Assembly (NCBI RefSeq): GCF_022539505.1
Contig: NC_061510.1
Coordinates: forward strand, 271,135,687-271,199,686
Reading direction: 5' to 3'
DNA: 64,000 bases
Source of the DNA: Lolium rigidum
Taxonomy: Eukaryota > Streptophyta > Magnoliopsida > Poales > Poaceae
A program made the translations under genes and the position numbers. The notes below the pieces were generated by a model, which saw only the letters and a program-made list of their open reading frames with translations, was not told where the DNA came from and searched no databases. The stretch's first letter is position 1, and each line of letters starts with the position of its first letter. Positions 53,331-64,000 of the stretch are shown in pieces.

Positions 53331-54899
53331 GGGATCCGATGAATATTGAATACTATGTCAAGTTGATTATCAATCTATCATATATGTTGTTTATGTTCTT
53401 GCATGCTCTCCGTTGCTAGTAGAGGCTCTGGCCAAGTTGATACTTGTAACTCCAAGAGGGAGTATTTATGCTCGATAGTGGGTTCATGCCTCCATTGAAT
53501 GCAGGACAGTGACGAGAAAGTTCTAAGGTTGTGGATGTGTCTGTTGCCACTAGGGATAAAACATCAATGCTTTGTCTAAGGATATTTGTGTTGATTACAT
53601 TACGCACCATACTTAATGCAATTGTCTCGTTGTTTGCAACTTAATACTGGAAGGGGTTCGGATGATAACCTGAAGGTGGACTTTTTAGGCATAGATGCAT
53701 GCTTGGATAGCGGTCTATGTAGTTTGTCGTAATGCCCTGATTAAATCTCATAGTACTCATCATGATATATGTATGTGCATTTTTATGCCTTCTTTATTTG
53801 TCAATTGCCCAACTGTAATTTGTTCACCCAACATGCTATTTATCTTATGGGAGAGACACCACTAGTGAACTGTGGACCCCGGTCCATTCTTTACATCTGA
53901 AATACAATCTATCGCAATAGTTGTTCTTTACTTGTTCTTCGCAAACAAACATCATCATCCACACTATACATCTAATCCTTTGTTTACAACAAGCCGGTGA
54001 GATTGACAACCTCACTGTTACGTTGGGGCAAAGTACTTTGATTGTGTTGTGCAGGTTCCACGTTGGCGCCGGAATCCCTGGTGTTGCGCCGCACTACACT
54101 CCGTCACCAACAACCTTCTTTATTTTTCAATTGCCCAACTGTAATTTGTTCACCCAACATGCTATTTATCTTATGGGAGAGACACCACTAGTGAACTGTG
54201 GACCCCGGTCCATTCTTTACATCTGAAATACAATCTACTTCAATAGTTGTTCTTTACTGTTCTTCGCAAACAAACATCATCATCCACACTATACATCTAA
54301 TCCTTTGTTTACAACAAGCCGGTGAGATTGACAACCTCACTGTTACGTTGGGGCAAAGTACTTTGATTGTGTTGTGCAGGTTCCACGTTGGCGCCGGAAT
54401 CCCTGGTGTTGCGCCGCACTACACTCCGTCACCAACAACCTTCTTTATTTGTCAATTGCCCAACTGTAATTTGTTCACCCAACATGCTATTTATCTTATG
54501 GGAGAGACACCACTAGTGAACTGTGGACCCCGGTCCATTCTTTACATCTGAAATACAATCTACTTCAATAGTTGTTCTTTACTGTTCTTCGCAAACAAAC
54601 ATCATCATCCACACTATACATCTAATCCTTTGTTTACAACAAGCCGGTGAGATTGACAACCTCATCGTTACGTTGGGGCAAAGTACTTTGATTGTGTTGT
54701 GCAGGTTCCACGTTGGCGCCGGAATCCCTGGTGTTGCGCCGCACTACACTCCGTCACCAACAACCTTCACGTGTTCCTTGACTCCTACTGGTTCGATAAC
54801 CTTGGTTTCATACTGAGGGAAAAATCGCTGCTGTACGCATCACACCTTCCTCTTGGGGTTCCCAACGGACGTGTGTTAACTACTACCACGCCGACAGCA
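53331..54899 (+). repeat. 5' LTR of element D, 5'-truncated, internally triplicated
   Basis: It starts at GGGATCCGATGAATATTG, about 700 bp into a normal LTR of this family, and ends CCGACAGCA. Despite the truncation it is long because of three copies of a 325-bp segment. Confidence 0.85.
53791..54766 (+). repeat. 325-bp segment in three tandem copies within the D LTR
   Basis: The copies are 53,791-54,116, 54,117-54,441 and 54,442-54,766, nearly identical. Each starts TCTTTATTT and ends CCAACAACCT. The 3' LTR of D (58,401-60,010) has a single copy, so the triplication arose in this LTR after insertion. ORF-like readings across it are LTR sequence, not genes. Confidence 0.92.
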
Positions 54900-54907
54900 A
54901 GGATTTT

Positions 54908-54930
54908 TCTGGCGCCGTTGCCGGGGAGAT
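54908..54930 (+). promoter_or_regulatory. primer binding site of element D
   Basis: TGGCGCCGTTGCCGGGGA, the exact tRNA-Asp complement, about 10 bases after the LTR. Confidence 0.8.
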
Positions 54931-55148
54931 CAAGACACGCTGCAAGGGGAGTCTCCCACATCCAATCTCTTTACTTTGTTTTTGTCTTGCTTTATTTTAT
55001 TTTATTTACTGCTTTGTTTGCTCTTATATCAAAAACACAAAAAAATTAGTTGTTAGCTTTACTTTATTTACTGTCTTGTTCTCCATATTAAAAACACAAA
55101 AAAATTAGTTACTTGCATTTACTTTATTTACCTTTTGCTTATTTCATC

Positions 55149-55781
55149 ATGTTTCCTCCTAAGTACACTCTAAATGACATACCGGTAGGACGAGGGTCTA
55201 TAATTGGAAGAGATAATATAGAAGATTTTTTCACTCATGTTAGTACAGCTGAAGATTTTGAAGATAGACACTTGGTAGAACTTGCTCCTACTTATGAAAT
55301 TGCTGTTGCTTCTTTAGTACACATGTTGGAAACTAAATTTGTTAATCTCAATCCTATAATTCAACATATGTTTCTTACACTCTGTGATATGGAGGAAGGA
55401 GAAAAGAAAGATTTTGTCTTAGAAACCCTTCTTAAAGAATTTGGTGGTGTAGCAAGAGAGGCTAGAAAAGTCTTTATTAAATATAAGATGCTTGGCTCTT
55501 ATACCAACTTTGCTAGTACCCTTGAAAAAATGTAAAAAGATAGATTAAAGTACACTAATAAAGTTAATTGTGAAGGGGAGATTAAGACATCAATACCTTG
55601 TAAGCTCCTAGGAATGCATGAAGCTCTAGAAAATAACTATGGTTGGCTTGTTCCTGAAAATTTGTTTGATGAGAATAGCAAGCCTAAGAGTAATGAAAAA
55701 GGAGCCTCTGAAACTTACATAGATAAGATACAATGCATAGTTGAGAAAACTCCAAACCCCTCTGTTGATGCTTCCTCTTGA
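55149..55781 (+). CDS. unrecognised ORF of element D (one internal stop)
   Basis: The chosen start is ATG 55,149 (MFPPKYTLNDIPVGRGSIIG), in the position where A and B start gag; an earlier in-frame ATG at 55,113 lies in T-rich leader. It is 129 codons to a TAA at 55,533, then the same frame continues another 82 codons (KDRLKYTNKVNCEGEIKTSI, NNYGWLVPENLFDEN) to TGA 55,779. The protein is rich in helix formers (IAVASLVHMLETKFVNLNPI, EGEKKDFVLETLLKEFGGVA). I recognise no gag, zinc knuckle or protease. Its last residues VDASS match the shared C-terminus of A and B, so new coding sequence seems to have replaced the gag-protease part. Confidence 0.7.
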
Positions 55782-58400
55782 TAATACTTGATTCACACTT
55801 TCTGCGCCTAGCTGAAAGGCGTTAAAGAAAATCGCTTATGGGAGACAACCCATTATTTTAGTTCTGCACTTTTGTTTTATATTTGAGTCTTGGAAGTTGT
55901 TACTACTGTAGCAACCTCTCCTTATATTTATTTTATTGCATTGTTGTGCCAAGTAAAGTCTTTGATAGTAAAGTCAATACTAGATTTGGATTACTGCGCA
56001 GGAACATATTTCTTGCTGTCACGAAATTGAGCCGCCCCTGCTGTAGAAAATTTAGAAAAATTTGCCAATTTACGTGTGTGATCCTCGGATATGTACGCAA
56101 CTTTCATTCAATTTGAGAATTTTCATCTGAGCAAGTCCAGTGCCTCTAAAAAATTCGTCTTTACGGACTGTTCTGTTTTGACAGATTCTGCCTTTTATTT
56201 CGCATTGCCTGTTTTGCTATGTTTGATGGATTTATTTGTTCCATTAACTTTCAGTAGCTTTGTGCAATGTCCAGAAGTGTTAAGAATGATTATGTCACCT
56301 CTGAATATATGAATTTTCAATTATGCACTAACCCTCTAATGAGATTGTTTTGAGTTTGGTGTGGAGAAAGTTTTCAAGGGTCAAGAGAGGAGGATTATAC
56401 AATATGATCAAGAAGAGTGAAAATTCTAAGCTTGGGGATGCCCCCGTGGTTCATCCCTGCATATTTTAAGAAGACTCAAGCATCTAAGCTTGGGGATGCC
56501 CAAGGCACCCCTTCTTCATCGACAACTTATCAGGTCACCTCTAGTGAAAATATATTTTTATTCCGTCACATCTTATGTGCTTTGCTTGGAGCGTCTGTTT
56601 GTTTTTGTTTTTGTTTGAATAAAATTGGATCCTAGCATTCTTTGTTTGGGAGAGAGACACGCTCCGCTGTTTCGTATGAACACATATGTTCTTAGCTTTA
56701 TTTTTAATGTTCATTGCGAAGGTTGAACTACTTCATTCATTATTATATGGTTGGAAACAGAAAATGCTGCATGTGGTAAATGGTATAATGTCTTGAATAA
56801 TTTGATACTTGGCAATTGTTGTGCTCATATAGATCATGTTTAAGCTCTTGCATCATGTACTTTGCACCTATTAATGAAGAACTACATAGAGCTTGTTAAA
56901 ATTTGGTTTGCATGATTGGTTTCTCTAGAGTCTAGAAATTTTCTGGTTAAGGTGTTTGAACAACAAGGAGACGATATAAAGTCTTATAATACTTACAATA
57001 TGTTCATATGTGAGCTTTACTGCACCGTTTTATACTTGAGTTTGCTTCAAACAACCTTGCTAGCCTAGCCTTGTATTGAGAGGAATTCTTCTCGTGCATC
57101 CAAATCCTTGAGCCAAAAACTATGTCATTTGTGTCCACCATACCTACCTACTACATGGTATTTCTCTGCCATTCCAAAGTACATTACTTGAGTGCTACCT
57201 TTAAAAATTCTATTCCTTTGTCTTTGCAATATATAGCTCATGGGAAAATAGGCTTAAAAACTATTGTGGTGAAGAATATGTAGCTATGTATCTTATTTCT
57301 TAATAAGTTGCTTGTTGAGCGGTAACCATGTTTCTGTGGACGCCATCAACTTTTACATCTTTGTTGAATATCATGTGAGTTGCTATGCATGTTCGTCTTG
57401 TCTGAAGTAAGGGCGATTTTCATGATCAAATGGTTTGAGTATGCATATTGTTAGAGAAGAACATTGGGCCGCTAACTAAAGCCATGATTCATGCTGGAAG
57501 TTTCAGTTTGGACAATCAATCCTCAATCTCTTATGAGAATTTTAACTGTTGTTGAATGCTTATGCATTAAAGAGGAGTCCATTATCTGTTGTCTATGTTG
57601 TCCCGGTATGGATGTCTAAGTTGAGAATAATCAAAAGCGAGAAATCCAATGCGAGCTTTCTCCTTAGACCTTTGTACAGGCGGTATAGATGTACCCCTTT
57701 GTGACACTTGGTTGAAACATATGCTATGCAATGATAATCCATGTTAATTCAAGCTAATTAGGACAAGGTGCGAGCACTATTGGTATACTATGCATGAGGC
57801 TTGCAACTTATAAGATATCTTATACATAACACATATGATTTATTACTACCGTTGACAAAATTGTTTCTATGTTTTCAAAATGAAAAGCTCTAGCACAAAA
57901 ATAGTAATCCATGCTTCCTCTCGCGAAGGGCCATTCTTTTACTTTATTGTTGAGTCAGTTTACCTATTCTTTCTATCCCAGAAGCAAACACTTGTATCAA
58001 CTGCGTGCATTGATTCTTACATGTTTACCTATTGCACTTGTTATATTACTTTGTGTTGACAATTATCCATGAGATAAATATGTTGAAGTTGAAAGCAACC
58101 GCTGAAACTTATATCTTCCTTTGTGTTGTTTCAAAGCTTTCTACTAAGAATTTATTGCTTTATGAGTAACTCTTATGCAAGTCTTATTGATGCTTGTCCT
58201 GAAAGTATTATTCATGAAAAGTCTTTGCTATATGATTCATTTGTTTACTCATTATGTTCACCATTGCTTTGAATCGCTGCATTCATCTCATAAGCTTTAC
58301 AATAGTATTGATCAATATTATGATAGCATGTCACTTTAGAAATTATTCTTGTTATAGTTTACCTACTCGAGGGCGAGTAGGAACTAAGCTTGGGGATGAT
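55782..58400 (+). other. element D 3' non-coding region
   Basis: Colinear with A, B and E. It contains AAGCTTGGGGATGCC repeats near 56,430 and 56,486 and the CCTACTCG hairpin at 58,362-58,381. No ORF. Confidence 0.75.
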
Positions 58401-60010
58401 TGATACGTCTCAAACGTATCTATAATTTCTTATGTTCCATGCTACTTTTATGATGATACTCACATGTTTTATACAAATTATATGTCATTATTATGCATTT
58501 TCCGGCACTAACCTATTGACGAGATGCCGAAGAGCCGCTTGTTGTTTTCTGCTGTTTTTGGTTTCAGAAATCCTACAAAGGAAATATTCTCGGAATTGGA
58601 CGAAATCAACGCCCAGGGTCTTATTTTTCCACGAAGCTTCCAGAAGACCGAGGGAGAAACGAAGTGGGGCCACGGGGCGCCGCCACACTAGGGCGGCGCG
58701 GCCTAAGGGGGGCCCGCGCGGCCCTAGCGTGTGGGGCCCCCGTGCCTCCTCCGACTCCGCCCTTCCGCCTACTTAAAGCCTTCGTCGCGAAACCCCCAGT
58801 ACCGAGAGCCACGATACGGAAAACCTTCCAGAGACGCCGCCGCCGCCAATCCCATCTCGGGGGATTCAGGAGATCGCCTCCGGCACCCTGCCGAAGAGGG
58901 GAATCATCTCCCGGAGGGCTCTTCATCGCCATGATCGCCTCCGGATCGATGTGTGAGTAGTCCACCCCTGGACTATGGGTCCATAGCCGTAGCTAGATGG
59001 TTGTCTTCTCCTCATTGTGCTATCATGTTAGATCTTGTGAGCTGCCTATCATGATCAAGGTCATCTATTTGTAATGCTACATGTTGTGTTTGTTGGGATC
59101 CGATGAATATTGAATACTATGTCAAGTTGATTATCAATCTATCATATATGTTGTTTATGTTCTTGCATGCTCTCCGTTGCTAGTAGAGGCTCTGGCCAAG
59201 TTGATACTTGTAACTCCAAGAGGGAGTATTTATGCTCGATAGTGGGTTCATGCCTCCATTGAATCTGGGACGATGATGTAAAGTTCTAAGGTTGTGGATG
59301 TGTTGTTGCCACTAGGGATAAAACATCAATGCTTTGTCTAAGGATATTTGTGTTGATTACATTACGCACCATACTTAATGCAATTGTCTCGTTGTTTGCA
59401 ACTTAATACTGGAAGGGGTTCGGATGATAACCTCGAAGGTGGACTTTTTAGGCATAGATGCATGCTGGATAGCGGTCTATGTAGTTTGTCGTAATGCCCT
59501 GATTAAATCTCATAGTACTCATCATGATATATGTATGTGCATTGTTATGCCTTCTTTATTTGTCAATTGCCCAACTGTAATTTGTTCACCCAACATGCTA
59601 TTTATCTTATGGGAGAGACACCACTAGTGAACTGTGGACCCCGGTCCGTTCTTTACATCTGAAATACAATCTACTGCAATACTTGTTCTTTACTGTTCTT
59701 TGCAAACAAACATCATCATCCACACTATACATCTAATCCTTTGTTTACAGCAAGCCTGTGAGATTGACAACCTCACTGTTACGTTGGGGCAAAGTACTTT
59801 GATTGTGTTGTGCGGGTTCCACGTTGGCGCCGGAATCCCCGGTGTTGCGCCGCACTACACTCCGTCACCAACAACCTTCACGTGTTCCTTGACTCCTACT
59901 GGTTCGATAACCTTGGTTTCATACTGAGGGAAAACTCGCTGCTGTATGCATCACACCTTCCTCTTGGGGTTCCCAACGGACGTGTGTTAACTACTACCAC
60001 GCCGACAACA
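58401..60010 (+). repeat. 3' LTR of element D
   Basis: 1,610 bp from TGATACGTCTCAAACG to CCGACAACA. It is directly followed by internal sequence of another copy (E) rather than by a target duplication. Confidence 0.85.
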
Positions 60011-63000
60011 ATGATCAAGAAGAGTGAAAAGTCTAAGCTTGGGGATGCCCCCGTGGTTCATCCCTGCATATTTCAAGAAGACTCAAGCATCTAAGCTTGG
60101 GGTTGCCCAAGGCATCCCCTTCTTCATCAACAACTTATCAGGTCACTTCTAGTGAAACTATATTTTTATTCCGTCACATCTTATGTGCTTTACTTGGAGC
60201 GTCTGTGTGTTTTTATTTTTGTTTGTGTTTGAATAAATTCGGATCCTACCATTCCTTGTGTGGTAGAAAGACACGCTCCACTTTTTCATATTGAACACTG
60301 GTGTTCTTAGCTTTACTTTTAATGTTCATGGCGAAGTTGAAAGTCGCTTCGTTTATTGCTATTTGGTTGGAAACAGAAAATGGTTCATGTGGTAATTGGT
60401 ATATTGTCTTGAATAATTTGATACTTGGCAATTGTTTTATGCTCTCAAGTAGATCATGTTTAAGCTCTTGCATCATGTAGTTTAAACCTATTAATGGAGA
60501 ACTACCGTGGAGCTTGTTGAAATTTGGTTTGCATGATTGGTCTCTCTAAAGTCTAGATATTTTCTGGTAAAAGTGTTTGAACAACAAGGAAGACAGTGTA
60601 GAGTCTTATAATGCTTGCAATATGCTCTTATGTAAGTTTTGCTATACCGGTTCACACTTGTGTTTGCTTCAAACAACCTTGTTAGCCAAAGCCTTGTACT
60701 GAGAGGGAATGCTTCTCGTGCATCCAAAACCTTGAGCCAAAACTTATGCCATTTGTGTCCACCATAACTACCTACTATGTGGTATTTTTCTACCATTCCA
60801 AAGTAAATTGCTTGCGTGCTACCTTTTAAAAAATTTCATTCCTTGTCTTTGCAATACATAGCTCATGGGAAAGTAGCCTAAAAACTATTGTGGTAAAGAA
60901 TATGTCGCTTATGTATCTTATTTCTTATAAGTTGCTTGTTGAGCGGTAACCATGTTTCTGGGGACGCCATCAACCTGTTACACCTTTGTTGAATATCATG
61001 TGAGTTGCTATGCATGTTCGTCTTGTCTGAAGTAAGGGAGATTTGTCATGAGTTAAATGGTTTGAGTATGCATCTTGTTAGAGAAGAACATTTGGCCGCC
61101 AACCAAAGCCATGTATCATGGTGGAAGTTTCAGCTTGGACATTAATCCTCAAATCTCTTATGAGAATATTATCTGTTGTTGAATGCTTAAGCATTAAAGA
61201 GGAGTCCATTATCTGTTTTCTATGTTGTCCCGGTATGGATGTCCTCAAGTTGAGATCTATCAAAATTGAGAAATCAAATGCGATCTATCTCCTTGGACCT
61301 TTGTACAGGTGGCATAGAGGTACCCCTTTGTGACACTTGGTTGAAACATATGTAATGCAATGATAATCCATGGAAATCCAAGCTAACTAGGACAAGGTGC
61401 GGGCACTATTGGTATTCGATGCATTAGGCTTGCAACTTATAGGAGGTTTTATGCATAACACATATGAATTATTACTACCGTTGACAAAATTGTTTCGATG
61501 TTTTCAAAATAAAAAGCTCTAGCACATGAGTAATCCCTGCTTCCCTCTGTGAAGGGCCTTTCTTTTACTTAATGTTGAGTCAGTTTACCTACTTCTTTAT
61601 ATCTTAGAAGCAAACACTTGTGTCAATTGTGTGCATTGATTCTTACATAATTTCTTATTGCACTCATCATATTACTTTGTGTTGACAATTATCGATGAGA
61701 TAAACATGTTGAAAGTTGAAAGCAACTGCTGAAACTTAAATCTTCCTTTGTGTTGCTTCAAAACCTTCTATTAAGAATCTATTGCTTTATGAGTTAACTT
61801 TTATGCAAGACTTATTGATGCTTGTCTTGAAAGTACTATTCATGAAAAGTCTTTGCTATATGATTCAGTTGTTTAGTCATTATCTTTACCACTGCTTTGA
61901 ATCACTTCATTCATCTCATATGCTTTACAATAGTATTGATCAAGATTATGATAGTAGCATGTCACTTCAGAAATTATCCTTGTTATCGTTTACCTACTCG
62001 AGGGCGAGTAGGAACTAAGCTTGGGGATGTTTGATACGTCTCAAACGTATCTATAATTTCTTATGTTCCATGCTAGTTTTATGACAATACTCACATGTTT
62101 TATTTACATTTTATATCATTTTGATGCATTTTCCGGCACTAACCTATTAACAAGATGCCGAAGCGCCAGCTCTCGTTTTCTGCTGTTTTTGGTTTCAGAA
62201 ATCCTACACAGGAAATATTCTCGGAATTGGACGAAACAAAAGCCCACGGTCTTATTTTGCATGGAGCCTTCCAGAAGTCCGAAGAGGAGACGAAGAGGGG
62301 CGACGAGGCGGCCAGACCATAGGGGGCGCGGCCCCACCCCTGGCCGCTCCGCCTTATGGGGTGGGCCCCTCGAGCGTCCCCCGACTCTGCCCCTTCGCCT
62401 ATATAATCCCTCCGTCGCGAAAACCCTAGTACCGGGAGCCACGATACGAGAAAAGTTCCAGAGACGCCGCCGCCGTCAACCTCATCTCGGGAGGTCTGAA
62501 GATCGCCTCCGGCATCCTGCCGGAGAGGGGAATCATCACCGGAGGGCTCTACATCACCATGCCCGCCTCCGGACTGATGCGTGAGTAGTTCATCCTTGGA
62601 CTATGGGTCCATAGCAGTAGCTAGATGGTTGTCTTCTCCTCTTGTGCTATCATGTTTAGATCTTGTGGGCTGCCTATCATGATCAAGATCATCTATTTGT
62701 AATGCTACATGTTGTGTTTGTTGGGATCCGATGAATATGGAATACTATGTCAAGTTGATTATCGATCTATCATATATGTGTTGTTTATGATCTTGCATGC
62801 TCTCCGTTGCTAGTAGAGGCTCTGGCCAAGTTGATACTTGTGACTCCAAGAGGGAGTATTTATGCTCGATAGTGGGTTCATGCCTCCATTGAATCTGGGA
62901 CAGTGACAGAAAGTTCTAAGGTTGTGGATGTGCTGTTGCCACTAGGGATAAAACATCAATGCTTTGTCTAAGGATATTTGTATTGTTTACATTATACAGA

Positions 63001-63628
63001 GTACTTAATGCAATTGTCTGTTGTTTGCAACTTAATACTGGAAGGGTGCGGATGCTAACCCGAAGGTGGACTTTTTAGGCATAGATGCATGCTGGATAGC
63101 GGTCTATGTTCTTTGTCGTAATGCCCTAAGTAAAACTCATAGTAGTCATCATGATATGTATGTGCATTGTTATGCCCTCTCTATTTGTCAATTGCCCAAC
63201 TGTAATTTGTTCACCCAACATGCTATTTATCTTATTGGACAGACACCACTAGTGAACTGTGGACCCCGGTCCATTCTTTTACATCTGAAATACAATCTAC
63301 TGCAATCATTGTTCTCTGTTGTTCTTTGCAAGCAAACATCATTCTCCACACCATACGTTTAATCCTTTGTTTACCAGCAAGCCGGTGAGATTGACAACCT
63401 CACTGTTAAGTTGGGGCAAAGTATTTTGATTGTGTTGTGCAGGTTCCACGTTGGCGCCGGAATCTCTGGTGTTGCGCCGCACTACACTCTTTCACCAACA
63501 ACGTTCACGTGGCCTTCATCTCCTACTGGTTCGATAACCTTGGTTTCTTACTGAGGGAAAACTTGCTGCTGTACGCATCACACCTTCCTCTTGGGGTTCC
63601 CAACGGACGTGTGCTTCACGCGTTATCA
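60011..63628 (+). mobile_element. element E: truncated Athila-type copy (3' internal region and LTR)
   Basis: The sequence jumps from the end of D's 3' LTR into ATGATCAAGAAGAGTG, a point about 2 kb before the 3' LTR in this family. It then runs colinear to an LTR at 62,032-63,628. Primer site, ORF and 5' internal region are absent. D's 3' LTR therefore doubles as E's left LTR, giving LTR-internal-LTR-partial internal-LTR. E's LTR (TATATAA promoter) is closer to A's than to D's. Confidence 0.8.
62032..63628 (+). repeat. LTR of element E
   Basis: 1,597 bp from TGATACGTCTCAAACG to CACGCGTTATCA. TATATAA at 62,400. The GC-rich sequence after 63,628 is unrelated to the family. Confidence 0.85.
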
Positions 63629-64000
63629 CGGTGCGCGCCTCCAGGCGAACGCGGCCGGCGGCCTGGGCCTCGTGGTTCTCGTTCCGCCGGCGCATGCGTT
63701 CTTGTCGGCCGCGCTCCGCCGACGCCGCATCCTCCCGGGCGCGCCGCTCTGGCGAGGGCATCTGGATGAGGTGGCGGGCTCGTTCTTCTGGCCGAGGAGG
63801 TCGCCTAATCGGCGGCGGCCGGCTCGCCAGGTGGCCTCGTGCTCCTTCGTCACGCGCGTGAGGTCGGCGAGACGCTCCTCGATGGCGGTGTTGATGTTGG
63901 CCAGCGCGAGGTCCTCCTCGTCGACGGGCTCCTCCTCCGCGGCGGCCGCGGCCTCGTACCAGCCGTCCGCGGTCTCGTGCAAGCCGTCCGCGGCCGCCTC
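63629..64000 (-). CDS. GC-rich antisense ORF of unknown function, partial
   Basis: From the window end leftward, the - strand reads Glu/Ala/Arg-rich helical protein: EEEPVDEEDLALANINTAIE, RLADLTRVTKEHEATWRAGR, then in the adjoining frame MPSPERRAREDAASAERGRQ and ERMRRRNENHEAQAAGRVRL. A single frame change near 63,780 would join the two parts. Composition suggests a coiled coil. It may be a transposon-borne or low-copy gene into which E inserted; the start lies outside the window. No family is recognised. Confidence 0.4.

Larger units (their letters stand above)
53331..60010 (+). mobile_element. element D: non-autonomous Athila-type element with an unusual ORF
   Basis: The 5' LTR is truncated by C (53,331-54,899, containing a 325-bp triplication), followed by the primer site, one ORF (55,149-55,781), a 2.6-kb 3' non-coding region and a 3' LTR at 58,401-60,010. 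No gag domain, protease, RT or integrase is recognised. The 5' third of the 5' LTR should lie beyond C, outside the readable sequence. Confidence 0.85.

Noticed and set aside
53921..54816. Three nearly identical 97-117-codon ORFs in tandem
   Set aside because: They are the triplicated 325-bp LTR segment of element D. The same reading appears in every LTR of the family (28.9, 34.1, 36.8, 59.7 and 63.4 kb), where it is non-coding leader.

Overview
The window is plant genomic DNA from a grass, most likely the Pooideae (oat/ryegrass/wheat group). The clues are nested Athila-type LTR retrotransposons beginning TGATACGTC, an Au-like tRNA-derived SINE with a T-type 3' tail, a CACTA element, grass-type L1 LINEs and a Helitron. 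The species cannot be fixed by reading alone. There are no bacterial-style operons. Nearly everything from 9 kb to the end is transposable element inserted into transposable element.

Region 1 (1-8,767, + strand) holds the 3' half of one host gene, a pepsin-type (A1) aspartic protease. Six exons can be read at 505-667, 1340-1417, 3911-4003, 4083-4149, 8485-8556 and 8646-8767. The introns have been loaded with small transposons: a hAT-type MITE, a tandem SINE dimer, a 2.4-kb Helitron, a PIF/Harbinger-type element and another MITE. One splice acceptor appears lost and part of one exon is duplicated, so the gene may be broken.

Region 2 (9.1-22.5 kb) starts with a GC-rich stretch of uncertain nature. 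An L1-type LINE (11.3-12.16 kb, resuming at 21.05 kb) follows, interrupted by an 8.9-kb Gypsy element at 12,160-21,044 with a perfect 5-bp target duplication (GTTGG). That Gypsy element has gag and protease but no reverse transcriptase or integrase, and it carries antisense ORFs in its 3' half, as Tat-lineage elements do. The LINE lacks its reverse-transcriptase core.

Region 3 (22.5-35.5 kb) is a CACTA transposon (TNP2-type transposase followed by a Ulp1-like protease-type ORF). It is cut by two Athila-type elements, called A (27,601-34,406) and B here. The left half of CACTA reads on + and the right half on -. The two halves, the two parts of B's 3' LTR and two target duplications all fit together if the block between the two 100-N gaps is turned round. 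The block 25.6-47.3 kb is therefore probably misoriented in the assembly, or is a true inversion with breakpoints inside an LTR.

Region 4 (35.5-63.6 kb) contains B (gag and protease only, with a LINE inserted), C (the only element with a full pol: protease, RT, RNase H, integrase, on -), D (an unrecognised ORF; LTR with a 325-bp triplication) and a truncated element E. A, B, D and E share LTR type, tRNA-Asp-type primer site (where present), 3' non-coding region and a hairpin before the 3' LTR, but carry different ORFs. They look like one non-autonomous family that would depend on an Athila-type helper such as C. The last 370 bases hold a GC-rich antisense ORF of unknown function.
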